Source: Bradyrhizobium daqingense | Lineage (GTDB): Bacteria; Pseudomonadota; Alphaproteobacteria; Rhizobiales; Xanthobacteraceae | Assembly: GCF_021044685.1 (NCBI RefSeq) | Contig: NZ_CP088014.1 | Coordinates: forward strand, 5,938,001-6,002,000 | Length of the DNA: 64,000 nucleotides | Reading direction: 5' to 3' | Shown here: piece after piece, positions 25,059 through 32,888 of the stretch | Position numbering within the stretch: position 1 is the first letter of the stretch | Layout: each line of letters starts with the position of its first letter | Notes under the pieces: model-generated | Database searches by the model: none | The model's input: only the letters and a program-made list of their open reading frames with translations | Told to the model about the DNA's origin: nothing | Program-made: the position numbers and the translations under genes

Positions 25059-25389
25059 CTTGGAGGGGCCCAGGGAATGCTGCCCCACCCTAAGGGCACC
25101 GTCGTAAACCTCTCGTTAAGTCTACGGCATTGGAATCGTTGGAGGCGATGCGCCCAAGGCGAGGCAGGCGGCTCGTTGTTCCGCCTTTGGACCGTCGCGC
25201 AATCTTAGAGCGATTTCTAGGTTGTGCGGTTGTGTCGAGTTTTCTCTCTGCGTTCCCCTGTCATAACGGCGGCATATGCTTTTCAGCGTGCCTTGAGCGG
25301 CACATCCAGGCTGTCCACCGGGGGTATCGGCGCACGAAGCACGTTGACGCACAGCCCGCGAGATCGCAGCGGCGCCACGTTGATTAAGG
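25059..25389. other. Intergenic region, nothing recognised
   Basis: About 330 bases between fliK and the acyltransferase. Short frames exist on both strands but have no start signals or recognisable products. The promoter of fliK should lie here; no convincing -35/-10 pair was found. Confidence 0.4.
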
Positions 25390-26418
25390 TCATGCAGGAG
25401 CGCGCCGCTCCAGATCCGCAAAAGTAGCCTGACTGGGCGACATTCCGTGCCTGTATCGCTTCAGCGGATGCTCTACTGCGAGCGTCGCGACGAGCGCCAC
25501 AGCTAGCATCGCGCCAGCGGTTACAACCTCTCTGTGGTCCGCTGACGCACATGCCTGGAATACCAAAAAATGGGTGATGTAGAGCGGGTATGACATGTCG
25601 CCGAGAAAAGTATCGATCCGAAATCTGACCATTGCGGCGAACGGAATGCTGAGGATCAGCAACGCCACGAGAGCTTTTCCATCCGGGGTAATTCCGATCG
25701 TCATTGCTAAGCTGAGCGCCGCCGCGGACAAGATCAATATCCTCGGTGGCGCCTTCATATGTGCCAGAAGAACGCCGGTCAAAAACGCTGGCGCATAGTG
25801 GATGTACATCACGTCGCCATTGGTGACGCGGGCTGCTGCGCAGAGCAGTAAGACACCAATCACGCGTTCGGCCTGTCGCACGAAAAATGGCGCAGCCAAA
25901 TAGAACAAGATTTCGGGCCCCAAGCTCCACGCCTGCCCGATGATATTGAACGAGAGTCCTTGAATGGGATCTGCAGGGTAAGGCGGATAAAAGTCGAAAT
26001 CTCCCATTGAAGGGATGTATACGATCCGACGAAGAACGTCCTGAAGCACGGTTGTCAGGTTTGCAAAGACGATGATCGATCGCGCCACCAGCCCCGAACC
26101 GTCCCAGTATTCTAGAATGTTGCCGAATGGGTCAACCGGCCCGAAACTGGTGTTCACGATCGCTGTGGTCCCGAACACGATCGTGACGAGCAGCGTAATC
26201 CAATAGAGCGGAAATATCCTCAGCGCCCGGGAGAGATAGAAGCTTGAAATCCAGCGCTCGGATTGAGGTCGGGTGAGGACCGTCGTCATCAAAAACCCGG
26301 AAATGGCGAAGAAGACGATAACTGCCGCGGCTGGATTAGGCATAGTTTGGCCGATCGAGAAGAGCGCGGCGTGACCACCAGCGACCCAAGCAGCCAAAAA
26401 AAACCGCAAAATTCCCAT
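25390..26418 (-). CDS. Acyltransferase 3 family (OafA/YrhL-type) membrane protein
   Basis: 342-residue protein with about ten hydrophobic segments. N-terminal features of the family are present: LRFFLAAWVAGGHAALF with the conserved histidine, VIVFFAISGFLMTT and SRALRIFPLYWITLL. The family O-acylates cell-envelope sugars or Nod-like molecules. ATG 26418 is preferred over the longer frame, which adds an unrelated Arg-rich stretch. Its base composition is clearly AT-richer than both flanks by eye, and it has no glycan-biosynthesis neighbours; recent acquisition is likely. Confidence 0.85.
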   Translation of the reverse strand: MGILRFFLAAWVAGGHAALFSIGQTMPNPAAAVIVFFAISGFLMTTVLTRPQSERWISSFYLSRALRIFPLYWITLLVTIVFGTTAIVNTSFGPVDPFGNILEYWDGSGLVARSIIVFANLTTVLQDVLRRIVYIPSMGDFDFYPPYPADPIQGLSFNIIGQAWSLGPEILFYLAAPFFVRQAERVIGVLLLCAAARVTNGDVMYIHYAPAFLTGVLLAHMKAPPRILILSAAALSLAMTIGITPDGKALVALLILSIPFAAMVRFRIDTFLGDMSYPLYITHFLVFQACASADHREVVTAGAMLAVALVATLAVEHPLKRYRHGMSPSQATFADLERRAPA

Positions 26419-26773
26419 TCCAGTCCCCACCCCTAGGGTTAGAACGCTACCCCACAACCCTAGGCCGAGCAATCGATCTTGCCGCACGCGCGGACAAGCA
26501 AACGTCCCGGATTTCCCGCAAATCCAGTATGGGGCAGATCTGGCATGTGGACTCGGGCCAAGGCTACGAATCTGAGGTTGTCTGCGTTCACCCATCCACC
26601 GGGGCGAATCCGCCCTGAACGACTCGAATGCCTCCTGTTCGTTGCGTGGCGCGCAGCGGCGCATTGCGGCCGCTCGCAGCGGCATTCGCGATACGGACTA
26701 AGCAGCGACGCATCGCCGGCGCATCCATTGCGACGATATCAGCTGTTTAGGACGTGACGTCCGAACCCTTTCG
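26419..26773. other. Intergenic region, nothing recognised
   Basis: About 355 bases between the acyltransferase start and the ATP12-type gene. A plus-strand frame of 92 codons exists but its composition (frequent Arg, Pro, Ser) is that of random high-GC sequence. No repeat or terminator is evident. Confidence 0.4.
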
Positions 26774-27568
26774 TTAAGGACCTTTGGCTGCGGGCGGCCT
26801 TACTGCCGCCAAAACCGTCACGGCGGCCTGGAAATCTCGCGCCCGGGTGGCCCGACGCTGAGCTGCCTCCTCGTCCACGCCCCATTGGGCGATGTTCCAG
26901 TCCTCGTCGACATGGGCCGCGGCCCAGACCTGGTCGGCGTCGCGCGCGCCATGGGCCAGCGCCAGCGCCAGCAGCGCCGAGCCGGTCAGGGTGGTGACCA
27001 TATGGAGCGCCGCAATGGACCAGGCATCCCCGGGCAGCGCGGCGCGCGCCGCCCTCACCGCGTCGTCCGGCTGCTTCACGTGCATGACGCCCTCGGACAG
27101 GATGAAATGCGCCCCCAACGTCTGCGCCGCCCAGAACAGCACGGGATCCCAGTGTGCGGCCTCGCGGGCGACCAGCCCTTCCGGGTGGCCAGCGCGGTAG
27201 AACAGGAGGTCCGTCTCGAAATATTTTGCGAGGTCGTCGCTGACGAGTTCGACACGGTCGACCACACCCTCGATCACGCTGTTGGCGATCCGCGTCAGCG
27301 GCATGGTCACGGGATCGATCGTCTCGCCTTGCGCTCCCCATTCGGATGCCACCGCATCGGCAAGTTCGCGCGAGGGGATCACCACCTGACGGCCGGACGG
27401 CGTGCGGATCGGCTTGCCGTCGAGGGTGATGGCGAAGCCGCCCTCGGCATCGGCGACGCTAGCCTGCTTGTAGAAGCGCTTGCGCAGCGGCGTGCGCGCG
27501 GAGGCGCGCGCCGATTGCCGGGGATCCGGCGGGGGCTGCCCCGCAGCTTCTTCGAACAATTCGCGCAT
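26774..27568 (-). CDS. ATP12-family F1-ATPase assembly chaperone
   Basis: 264-residue ATP12 homologue. Characteristic blocks are present: RKRFYKQASV, FAITLDGKPIRTPSGR, LADAVASEWGAQGETIDP, MPLTRIANSVIEGV, DLLFYRAGHPEGLV and the C-terminal DEDWNIAQWG. ATP12 binds the F1 alpha subunit before assembly. ATG 27568 is chosen because GAAGAA precedes it and the first helix starts there; the longer frame enters the neighbouring gene in another reading. It is the last gene of the rluC-side minus-strand series. Confidence 0.92.
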   Translation of the reverse strand: MRELFEEAAGQPPPDPRQSARASARTPLRKRFYKQASVADAEGGFAITLDGKPIRTPSGRQVVIPSRELADAVASEWGAQGETIDPVTMPLTRIANSVIEGVVDRVELVSDDLAKYFETDLLFYRAGHPEGLVAREAAHWDPVLFWAAQTLGAHFILSEGVMHVKQPDDAVRAARAALPGDAWSIAALHMVTTLTGSALLALALAHGARDADQVWAAAHVDEDWNIAQWGVDEEAAQRRATRARDFQAAVTVLAAVRPPAAKGP

Positions 27569-27621
27569 GTCGGTTCTTCGATCCCTGTCGTCAGTCAAAA
27601 TTACCTGCGTCGTCCTGGCCG

Positions 27622-27930
27622 CTAGTTCGCGCAGCTGCGCGCATAGGTGCCGCGATCGGCCGGGCCCAGTCCTGCGGCGGCAGCGTCGTCGAGGCACTTC
27701 GTGACGCGATCGCTGAAGGAATTGCGCGGAAGCGGCTGGTAATTGTAGCGCGGCGGCGCGTCGAATTGCGGAATCTGGGGCACCTCGATCCTCGGCGGCG
27801 CTGGCGGCGCAGGCAGCGGTGGAGCGAGCCGCGATGCGCCCGGCGACACATACTGCGCATGGGCGGCTTGCCCTGCGAACAGAGTGACCAATAGCGCAAA
27901 GCAGATCGACAATCGTCTCATGGGGGACAT
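27622..27930 (-). CDS. Small secreted proline-rich protein, unknown function
   Basis: 102-residue precursor with a signal peptide (MRRLSICFALLVTLFAGQAAHA) and a Pro/Ala-rich stretch (about residues 30-60), then FSDRVTKCLDDAAAAGLGPADRGTYARSCAN split over the end, in which two cysteines may pair. Start is either 27930 or the ATG at 27921; both give the signal peptide. It lies 53 bases upstream of the ATP12 gene on the same strand, and 31 bases after the pseudouridine synthase stop. Confidence 0.78.
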   Translation of the reverse strand: MSPMRRLSICFALLVTLFAGQAAHAQYVSPGASRLAPPLPAPPAPPRIEVPQIPQFDAPPRYNYQPLPRNSFSDRVTKCLDDAAAAGLGPADRGTYARSCAN

Positions 27931-27961
27931 GTCGTGCGCCTGCCGCCCCTATTCAACCTCG

Positions 27962-29176
27962 CTATTCTTCCGGCGCGTTCTCGATCGGATCAAACCTTGC
28001 CGCATCGAGACCGAGCAGGTTCCACGATTGCTGCATGTGCGGCGGCAGCGGCGCGGTGGCGTCGATCACACCGCCACGCGGATGCGGAATGACGATCCGG
28101 CGCGCGAGCAGGTGCAGCCGGTTCTGCAGGCCGCCCGGCAGCTGCCAGTTCTCGATGTTGAAATATTTGGGATCGCCGACGATGGGATGGCCGATATGCT
28201 CCATGTGGGCGCGAAGCTGGTGGGTGCGGCCCGTCACCGGCTTCAGCGACACCCAGGTCAGCTTGTTGCCGGCGGTCTCAACCACCGCGTAGTACGTCAC
28301 CGCGTGGCTGGCACCCTCGTCGCCATGCTGGGCGATGCGCATGATGGTGTCGTCCTCGCTCTCCTCCTTCGCAAGGAAGGTCGAGATGCGACCCTGCTTC
28401 GGCTTCGGCAGGCCCGGCACCAACGCCCAATAGACCTTGCGTGCCGACCGCGAGCGGAACGCGCCGGTCAGATGCGAGGCGGCAAAGCGCGTCTTGGCGA
28501 TCAGGAGGCAACCCGAGGTCTCGCGATCGATGCGGTGCACGAGGCGCGGCTTCTGGCCCTTGGCATCGCGCATCACCTCCAGCATCTGGTCGATGTGCCG
28601 CGTCATGCCCGAGCCGCCCTGCACCGCAAGGCCGGCCGGCTTGTTCAGGACGAGGACATCGTCGTCCTCCCAGATCGTCATCTCCTTCAGCGCCTTGAGC
28701 GTCTTCTGTGCGGCCTCCGAGAGCTCGCCGACAACCTTCGGTGCGTCGAGCTTGAGCGGCGGAATGCGGACGCTCTGCCCCTCCTCCAGCCGGTCCTTGC
28801 TGTCGACGCGCTTGCCGTCGACGCGCAGCTCGCCTTTGCGCACGACGCGCTGGATGTGAGAGAACGACAGGCCGGGAAAGCGCGCTTCGAGGAAGCGATC
28901 GACACGCATGTTGTTCTCGTCGGCCGCCACGATGACGGTCTGCACCTTGGTCGGCAGCAGTGCTTCGACGGGCTTTTCGGGTGCGGCCCTTTCCGGCTCA
29001 GCCTTGGGCGCGCGACGCTCGGCGCGCTCGCCCGCAAAGCGCGGCGGCTTGGCACCGGGCTTTCCACCCGTCCGCGGTCCGGATTTCTTGGCGCTATGGG
29101 CCTTGAACGGGCGCGCCTCCTTGCGATCGTCGTGATCGCGAGGTTTTGGATTCATTCTCTTGATGCGACGGCTCAT
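27962..29176 (-). CDS. RluC-family 23S rRNA pseudouridine synthase
   Basis: 404-residue enzyme. A basic, low-complexity N-terminal extension (residues 1-85) precedes an S4 RNA-binding domain (MRVDRFLEARFPGL, RVVRKGELRVDGKRV) and the RluA-type catalytic domain with HRIDRETSG, whose Asp is the nucleophile; PVTGRTHQLRAHM follows. RluC modifies several uridines in the peptidyl-transferase area of 23S rRNA. The ATG overlaps the higA stop (ATGA), so it is read after the antitoxin on the same transcript. Confidence 0.92.
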   Translation of the reverse strand: MSRRIKRMNPKPRDHDDRKEARPFKAHSAKKSGPRTGGKPGAKPPRFAGERAERRAPKAEPERAAPEKPVEALLPTKVQTVIVAADENNMRVDRFLEARFPGLSFSHIQRVVRKGELRVDGKRVDSKDRLEEGQSVRIPPLKLDAPKVVGELSEAAQKTLKALKEMTIWEDDDVLVLNKPAGLAVQGGSGMTRHIDQMLEVMRDAKGQKPRLVHRIDRETSGCLLIAKTRFAASHLTGAFRSRSARKVYWALVPGLPKPKQGRISTFLAKEESEDDTIMRIAQHGDEGASHAVTYYAVVETAGNKLTWVSLKPVTGRTHQLRAHMEHIGHPIVGDPKYFNIENWQLPGGLQNRLHLLARRIVIPHPRGGVIDATAPLPPHMQQSWNLLGLDAARFDPIENAPEE

Positions 29177-29490
29177 GCGGTTTTTCCAAGCTTTCGTGTC
29201 GACTGCGTATTGGCGCGGCGGGGCAGCGACGCAACCTGCGCGCCAATCTCCTTCTCCGCCAACCGCAGCTCATATTGCTGTTGCAGGTTCATCCAGAATT
29301 GCGGGCTGGTACCGAACCAATGACCTAGACGCAGCGCCGTGTCAGCGGTGATGCCGCGCTGCCCGTTGATGATGCCGGTGACGCGATTGACCGGCACATC
29401 GATCTGGCGCGCCAGTTCCGCGGCCGTGATGCCGAGCTCGCGCAGTTCTTCGGCAAGCTGTTCGCCGGGGTGAATTGGTGTGCGGGGCAT
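29173..29490 (-). CDS. higA: HigA-family antitoxin, HTH regulator
   Basis: 105-residue XRE-type protein with the HigA signature: HPGEQLAEELRELGITAAEL, then VPVNRVTGIINGQRGITADT and LRLGHWFGTSPQFWMNLQQ. It neutralises the RelE-like HigB and represses the pair by binding the operator upstream of higB. Toxin gene first, antitoxin second, 8-base gap, is the typical higBA order. Its stop overlaps the RluC start. Confidence 0.95.
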   Translation of the reverse strand: MPRTPIHPGEQLAEELRELGITAAELARQIDVPVNRVTGIINGQRGITADTALRLGHWFGTSPQFWMNLQQQYELRLAEKEIGAQVASLPRRANTQSTRKLGKTA

Positions 29491-29498
29491 AGCTTCCT

Positions 29499-29783
29499 TC
29501 AGTGATAGTCGACGATCTCTACGTCAGTTGGTCCAAGAGATCCCTCTGGCCAACTGAAGCAAATCCGCCATTGATCGTTGATCCGGATCGAGAATTGTCC
29601 TGCGCGATCGCCCTTCAAGGCTTCCAGCCGGTTGCCGGGCAATGCCGCCAAGTCGGCTAAGCTCGTTGCCGCGTCCAATCGATCAAGGCGCGTCTCTGCC
29701 TGGCGGGCAAATCCCGAGAATTCCTTGACGTGCTGACCAGCGGCAAATCGCTCGGTGCGCTTGTCGCGGTAGCCGAGAATCAT
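29499..29783 (-). CDS. higB: HigB-family (RelE superfamily) mRNA interferase toxin
   Basis: 94-residue toxin. The core NRLEALKGDRAGQFSIRIND and WRICFSWPEG blocks are typical of HigB; the end VEIVDYH has the C-terminal histidine seen in active RelE-like toxins. It cleaves mRNA on the translating ribosome. The start at 29783 has no strong ribosome site, as often seen for tightly controlled toxins. An 8+8 bp palindrome lies 17 bases upstream. Confidence 0.93.
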   Translation of the reverse strand: MILGYRDKRTERFAAGQHVKEFSGFARQAETRLDRLDAATSLADLAALPGNRLEALKGDRAGQFSIRINDQWRICFSWPEGSLGPTDVEIVDYH

Positions 29784-29799
29784 GCCTAAGCACTATCAA

Positions 29800-29820
29800 T
29801 ATTTACGAGTTACGTAAATA
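29800..29820. promoter_or_regulatory. Predicted HigA operator of higBA
   Basis: Perfect inverted repeat TATTTACG-AGTTA-CGTAAATA (8-bp arms, 5-bp spacer) between rarA and higB, immediately followed by another half-site-like GTAAAT. AT-rich and overlapping where a -10 box would be. Binding by HigA is inferred from position and the family's autoregulation. Confidence 0.7.
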
Positions 29821-29839
29821 GTAAATCCGCTGTGAGGGC

Positions 29840-31174
29840 CTAATTCCCACCCCGCTCCTTGCGCAGCTTGGCCCAGTATTCCAGCCGCTTGCGAATCTCG
29901 CGCTCGAAGCCACGCTCGGGCGGATCGTAGAAGGTCTGGCGGCCCAGGGCGTCCGGGAAGTAGTCCTGGCCGGAGAAGGCGTCCGGCGCATCGTGGTCGT
30001 ATGCGTAGCCGGAGCCGTAGCCTTCCGACTTCATTAGCTTGGTCGGCGAATTGAGGATGTGCTTTGGCGGCAGCAGGGAGCCGGCCTGTTTTGCCACCTG
30101 CATCGCGCTGCCGAAGGCGGTGTAGACCGCGTTCGATTTCGGGGCGGTGGCGAGATAGACCACCGCCTGCGCGATGGCGAGCTCGCCTTCGGGATGGCCG
30201 AGGAAATCGAAGGCGTCCTTGGCGGCGTTGGCGATGACGAGCGCCTGCGGATCGGCAAGGCCGATGTCCTCCACCGCCATGCGCACCACGCGGCGGGCCA
30301 GGAACAGCGGATCCTCGCCGGCATCTAACATGCGCGCGAGATAATACAGCGCGGCATCCGGATCGGAGCCGCGCACCGACTTATGCAGGGCGGAGATCAG
30401 ATTGTAATGGCCGTCGGCCGATTTGTCGTAGATCGGCGCGCGGCGCTGCAGGATCTCCTGCAACTGCACGGCATTGAAAATCTCGTCCGCCCGCGCCGAA
30501 CGCCAGACTTCTTCGGCGAGCGTCAGCGAGGCGCGGCCGTCGCCGTCGGCCATGCGCACCAGCACCGCGCGGGCCTCGGCGTCGAGCGGCAGCTTCTTGC
30601 CTTCGACCGCCTCGGCGTGCGCGAACAGCTTTTCGATCGCGGCGGCATCGAGCGAGCGAAACACCAGCACGCGCGCGCGCGAGAGCAACGCCGCGTTGAG
30701 CTCGAAGGACGGGTTCTCGGTGGTGGCGCCGACCATGACCACCGTGCCGTCTTCCATCACTGGCAGAAACGAATCCTGCTGGGCGCGGTTGAAACGATGC
30801 ACCTCGTCGACGAACAAGAGCGTGCCCTTGCCCATCTCGCGGCGGGCGCGCGCGGCATCGAAGGCCTTCTTCAGGTCGGCGACGCCGGAGAACACCGCGG
30901 AGATCTGCTCGAAATGCAGATCGGTCGCATCCGCCAGCAGCCGCGCGACCGTGGTCTTGCCCGTGCCGGGCGGTCCCCAAAACACCAGCGAACCGAGCGT
31001 ACGCGTTTCCAGCATGCGCGTCAGCGCGCCGTCCGGGCCGAGGATGTGATCCTGCCCGACGACCTCCGACAGCGCGCGCGGACGCAGCCGGTCCGGCAGC
31101 GGATGCGGAGCATCGTGGTCGAGCCCCGCCGCGGCGAAGAGCGTTGGCGTCTCCTGTGGTCGCTTCGGACTCAT
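29840..31174 (-). CDS. rarA: Replication-associated recombination protein A (RarA/MgsA)
   Basis: 444-residue AAA+ ATPase of the RarA/WRNIP1 family. Walker A is FWGPPGTGKTTVARL, Walker B LLFVDEVHRF, sensor 1 VGATTENPSFE; the C-terminal part (ADGHYNLISALHKSVRGSDP, RRVVRMAVEDIGLADP) is the MgsA tetramerisation region. RarA acts at stalled replication forks. Its ATG overlaps the protease stop (ATGA), so the two are coupled. Confidence 0.96.
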   Translation of the reverse strand: MSPKRPQETPTLFAAAGLDHDAPHPLPDRLRPRALSEVVGQDHILGPDGALTRMLETRTLGSLVFWGPPGTGKTTVARLLADATDLHFEQISAVFSGVADLKKAFDAARARREMGKGTLLFVDEVHRFNRAQQDSFLPVMEDGTVVMVGATTENPSFELNAALLSRARVLVFRSLDAAAIEKLFAHAEAVEGKKLPLDAEARAVLVRMADGDGRASLTLAEEVWRSARADEIFNAVQLQEILQRRAPIYDKSADGHYNLISALHKSVRGSDPDAALYYLARMLDAGEDPLFLARRVVRMAVEDIGLADPQALVIANAAKDAFDFLGHPEGELAIAQAVVYLATAPKSNAVYTAFGSAMQVAKQAGSLLPPKHILNSPTKLMKSEGYGSGYAYDHDAPDAFSGQDYFPDALGRQTFYDPPERGFEREIRKRLEYWAKLRKERGGN

Positions 31175-32577
31175 CCGCCCAGCGTGACGTTGATCTGCTG
31201 GCCGCCGCGCACCAGCGTGATGCGCCAGATCCGTGCCCGTTCCCCTGCGGCCTTCTCGAGGTCGCCGGTCTTGCTGATCTTCTGGTTGTTGACGGCCAGG
31301 ATGATGTCGCCCTTCTGGAAGCCGACACTCGCGGCCGCGGTATCGCCGCCGATGTCGGTGATCACGACGCCTTCGGTGTCGGCATCCAGACGCAGCTCAT
31401 CGGCGACGGCCGGCGTGATGGTCGAGACCTTCGCACCCTGGAACGGCGAGCGCGCGGTGACGACGAGTTCGTTGCGCCCGGTGTCTGGCGCGGTCTCCAG
31501 CGCCACCGCCAGCTTGACCGGCTTGCCGCCGCGCTGCACGTCGATCTGCGCGGAGCCGCCGAGCGGGCGGGTCGCGAAGCGGTAGTCGAAGGCGTTGGGA
31601 TCATCGACGGTCTGGCCGTCGATGCCGGTGATGAGATCGGAGGATTTCAGGCCGGCTTTCGCTGCCGGGCCGTTCGACACCACGCTCGCAACCAGCGCGC
31701 CGGTCGGCGAGCGCAGTCCGAGGCTCTCGGCGATCTCGGGCGTCACCGCCTGCAATTTGGCACCGAGCCACGGCCGCTTCACCGCCTTGCCGCCGCTCTT
31801 GGCGGAGGCGACGACGACGCGCACCATGTTGGCCGGGATCGCAAAGCCGATGCCTTGCGAGCCGCCAGAGCGCGAATAGATCGCGGTGTTGATGCCAGCG
31901 AGCCTGCCGGCCATGTCGACCAGCGCGCCGCCGGAATTGCCGGGGTTGATCGCCGCATCGGTCTGGATGAAGAACTGGTAGTCCGTGATACCGACCTGCG
32001 TGCGCGCGAGCGCCGAGATGATGCCGTGGGTCACGGTCTGGCCGACGCCGAAGGGATTGCCGATCGCGAGCACGACGTCGCCGACCAGGAGCTCGTCGGA
32101 ATTGGTGAAGTCGAGAGTCGGGAATTTCTCCTTGGTGTCCTTCAGGCGGAGCACGGCGAGATCAGTGCGGGAGTCCTTCAGCAGGATCTCGGCTTCGAAC
32201 TCGCGCTTGTCCGACAGCGACACCTTCACCTGGTCCGCACCCTCGATGACGTGCACGTTGGTGACGACGAGGCCGGACGCATCGACGATGACGCCGGAGC
32301 CGAGCGAGCGCTGCATCTGCTCGGGCTGCTGGCCCGGCACGCCGAAGAAGCGGCGGAAGATAGGGTCGTCGAGCAGCGGATTGCGGTTCTGCACGACCTT
32401 GGCGGCATAGACGTTGACGACCGCCGGCTGCACCCGCTGCACGATCGGCGCATAGGACAGCCGCAGCTCGGCCGGCGACGCCGGGACGCGGCGGTCCTGC
32501 GCGGCGGACGGGCTGAAGTGCCCTGAAGACACTATGCACAATGCCATGATGACGGCAGCACGGATCGATCGAAACAT
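31171..32577 (-). CDS. Do-type periplasmic serine protease (DegP/DegQ family)
   Basis: 468-residue protease. A signal peptide (cleaved near SAAQ) leads to a trypsin-like domain with the catalytic triad in TNVHVI, SRTDLAVL and NPGNSGGAL, then two PDZ domains (first around residues 260-350, with GPAAKAGLKSSDLI; second around 375-465, with ASVGFQKGDIILAVN). It degrades or chaperones unfolded periplasmic proteins. Coupled to rarA downstream. In relatives the protease usually follows rplQ closely; here the porin-TctC block intervenes (inference). Confidence 0.95.
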   Translation of the reverse strand: MFRSIRAAVIMALCIVSSGHFSPSAAQDRRVPASPAELRLSYAPIVQRVQPAVVNVYAAKVVQNRNPLLDDPIFRRFFGVPGQQPEQMQRSLGSGVIVDASGLVVTNVHVIEGADQVKVSLSDKREFEAEILLKDSRTDLAVLRLKDTKEKFPTLDFTNSDELLVGDVVLAIGNPFGVGQTVTHGIISALARTQVGITDYQFFIQTDAAINPGNSGGALVDMAGRLAGINTAIYSRSGGSQGIGFAIPANMVRVVVASAKSGGKAVKRPWLGAKLQAVTPEIAESLGLRSPTGALVASVVSNGPAAKAGLKSSDLITGIDGQTVDDPNAFDYRFATRPLGGSAQIDVQRGGKPVKLAVALETAPDTGRNELVVTARSPFQGAKVSTITPAVADELRLDADTEGVVITDIGGDTAAASVGFQKGDIILAVNNQKISKTGDLEKAAGERARIWRITLVRGGQQINVTLGG

Positions 32578-32888
32578 TCCTACCCTCTTGGAAAAGACGC
32601 CGGAATATAGGCGCGTTCGCCCGCCAATAGAAGGCCGCCAGGCGGCCTTATTCGGCCCCTTTCAGGTGTGTCCGGCCCGCAAGCCCAGCGTGCGAAATGG
32701 CAAATTGCCATGACGATCGATTGGCATGATGCGCGTCATCCAGCATTGTGGCTGAAGCGGATTCGGTTGCGGCGAATTGGCATCAGTGGGAACCGCGCAA
32801 CCGGGCCGCAGCGTCGCGGAGCAGTCATCGATCGCACCTAGGCTCCGCCGGCGACTTGGGGAAGTTCGTCAAAGGATGGAGGCGTAAC
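32578..32888. other. Divergent promoter region with two palindromes
   Basis: 311 bases between the protease and porin genes, which diverge. It holds AAGGCCGCC-A-GGCGGCCTT at 32631-32649 and ATGGCAA-A-TTGCCAT at 32697-32711, both perfect. Either could be a regulatory site, and -35/-10 assignments were not convincing. Confidence 0.45.
32878..32882 (+). promoter_or_regulatory. Ribosome binding site deciding a GTG start
   Basis: GGAGG six bases before GTG 32889, where the porin signal peptide begins. The frame is open far upstream, but only this start gives an exported protein. Confidence 0.75.

Noticed and set aside
26479..26757. 92-codon plus-strand frame upstream of the acyltransferase
   Set aside because: Random-looking Arg/Ser/Pro composition, no start signal, no family.
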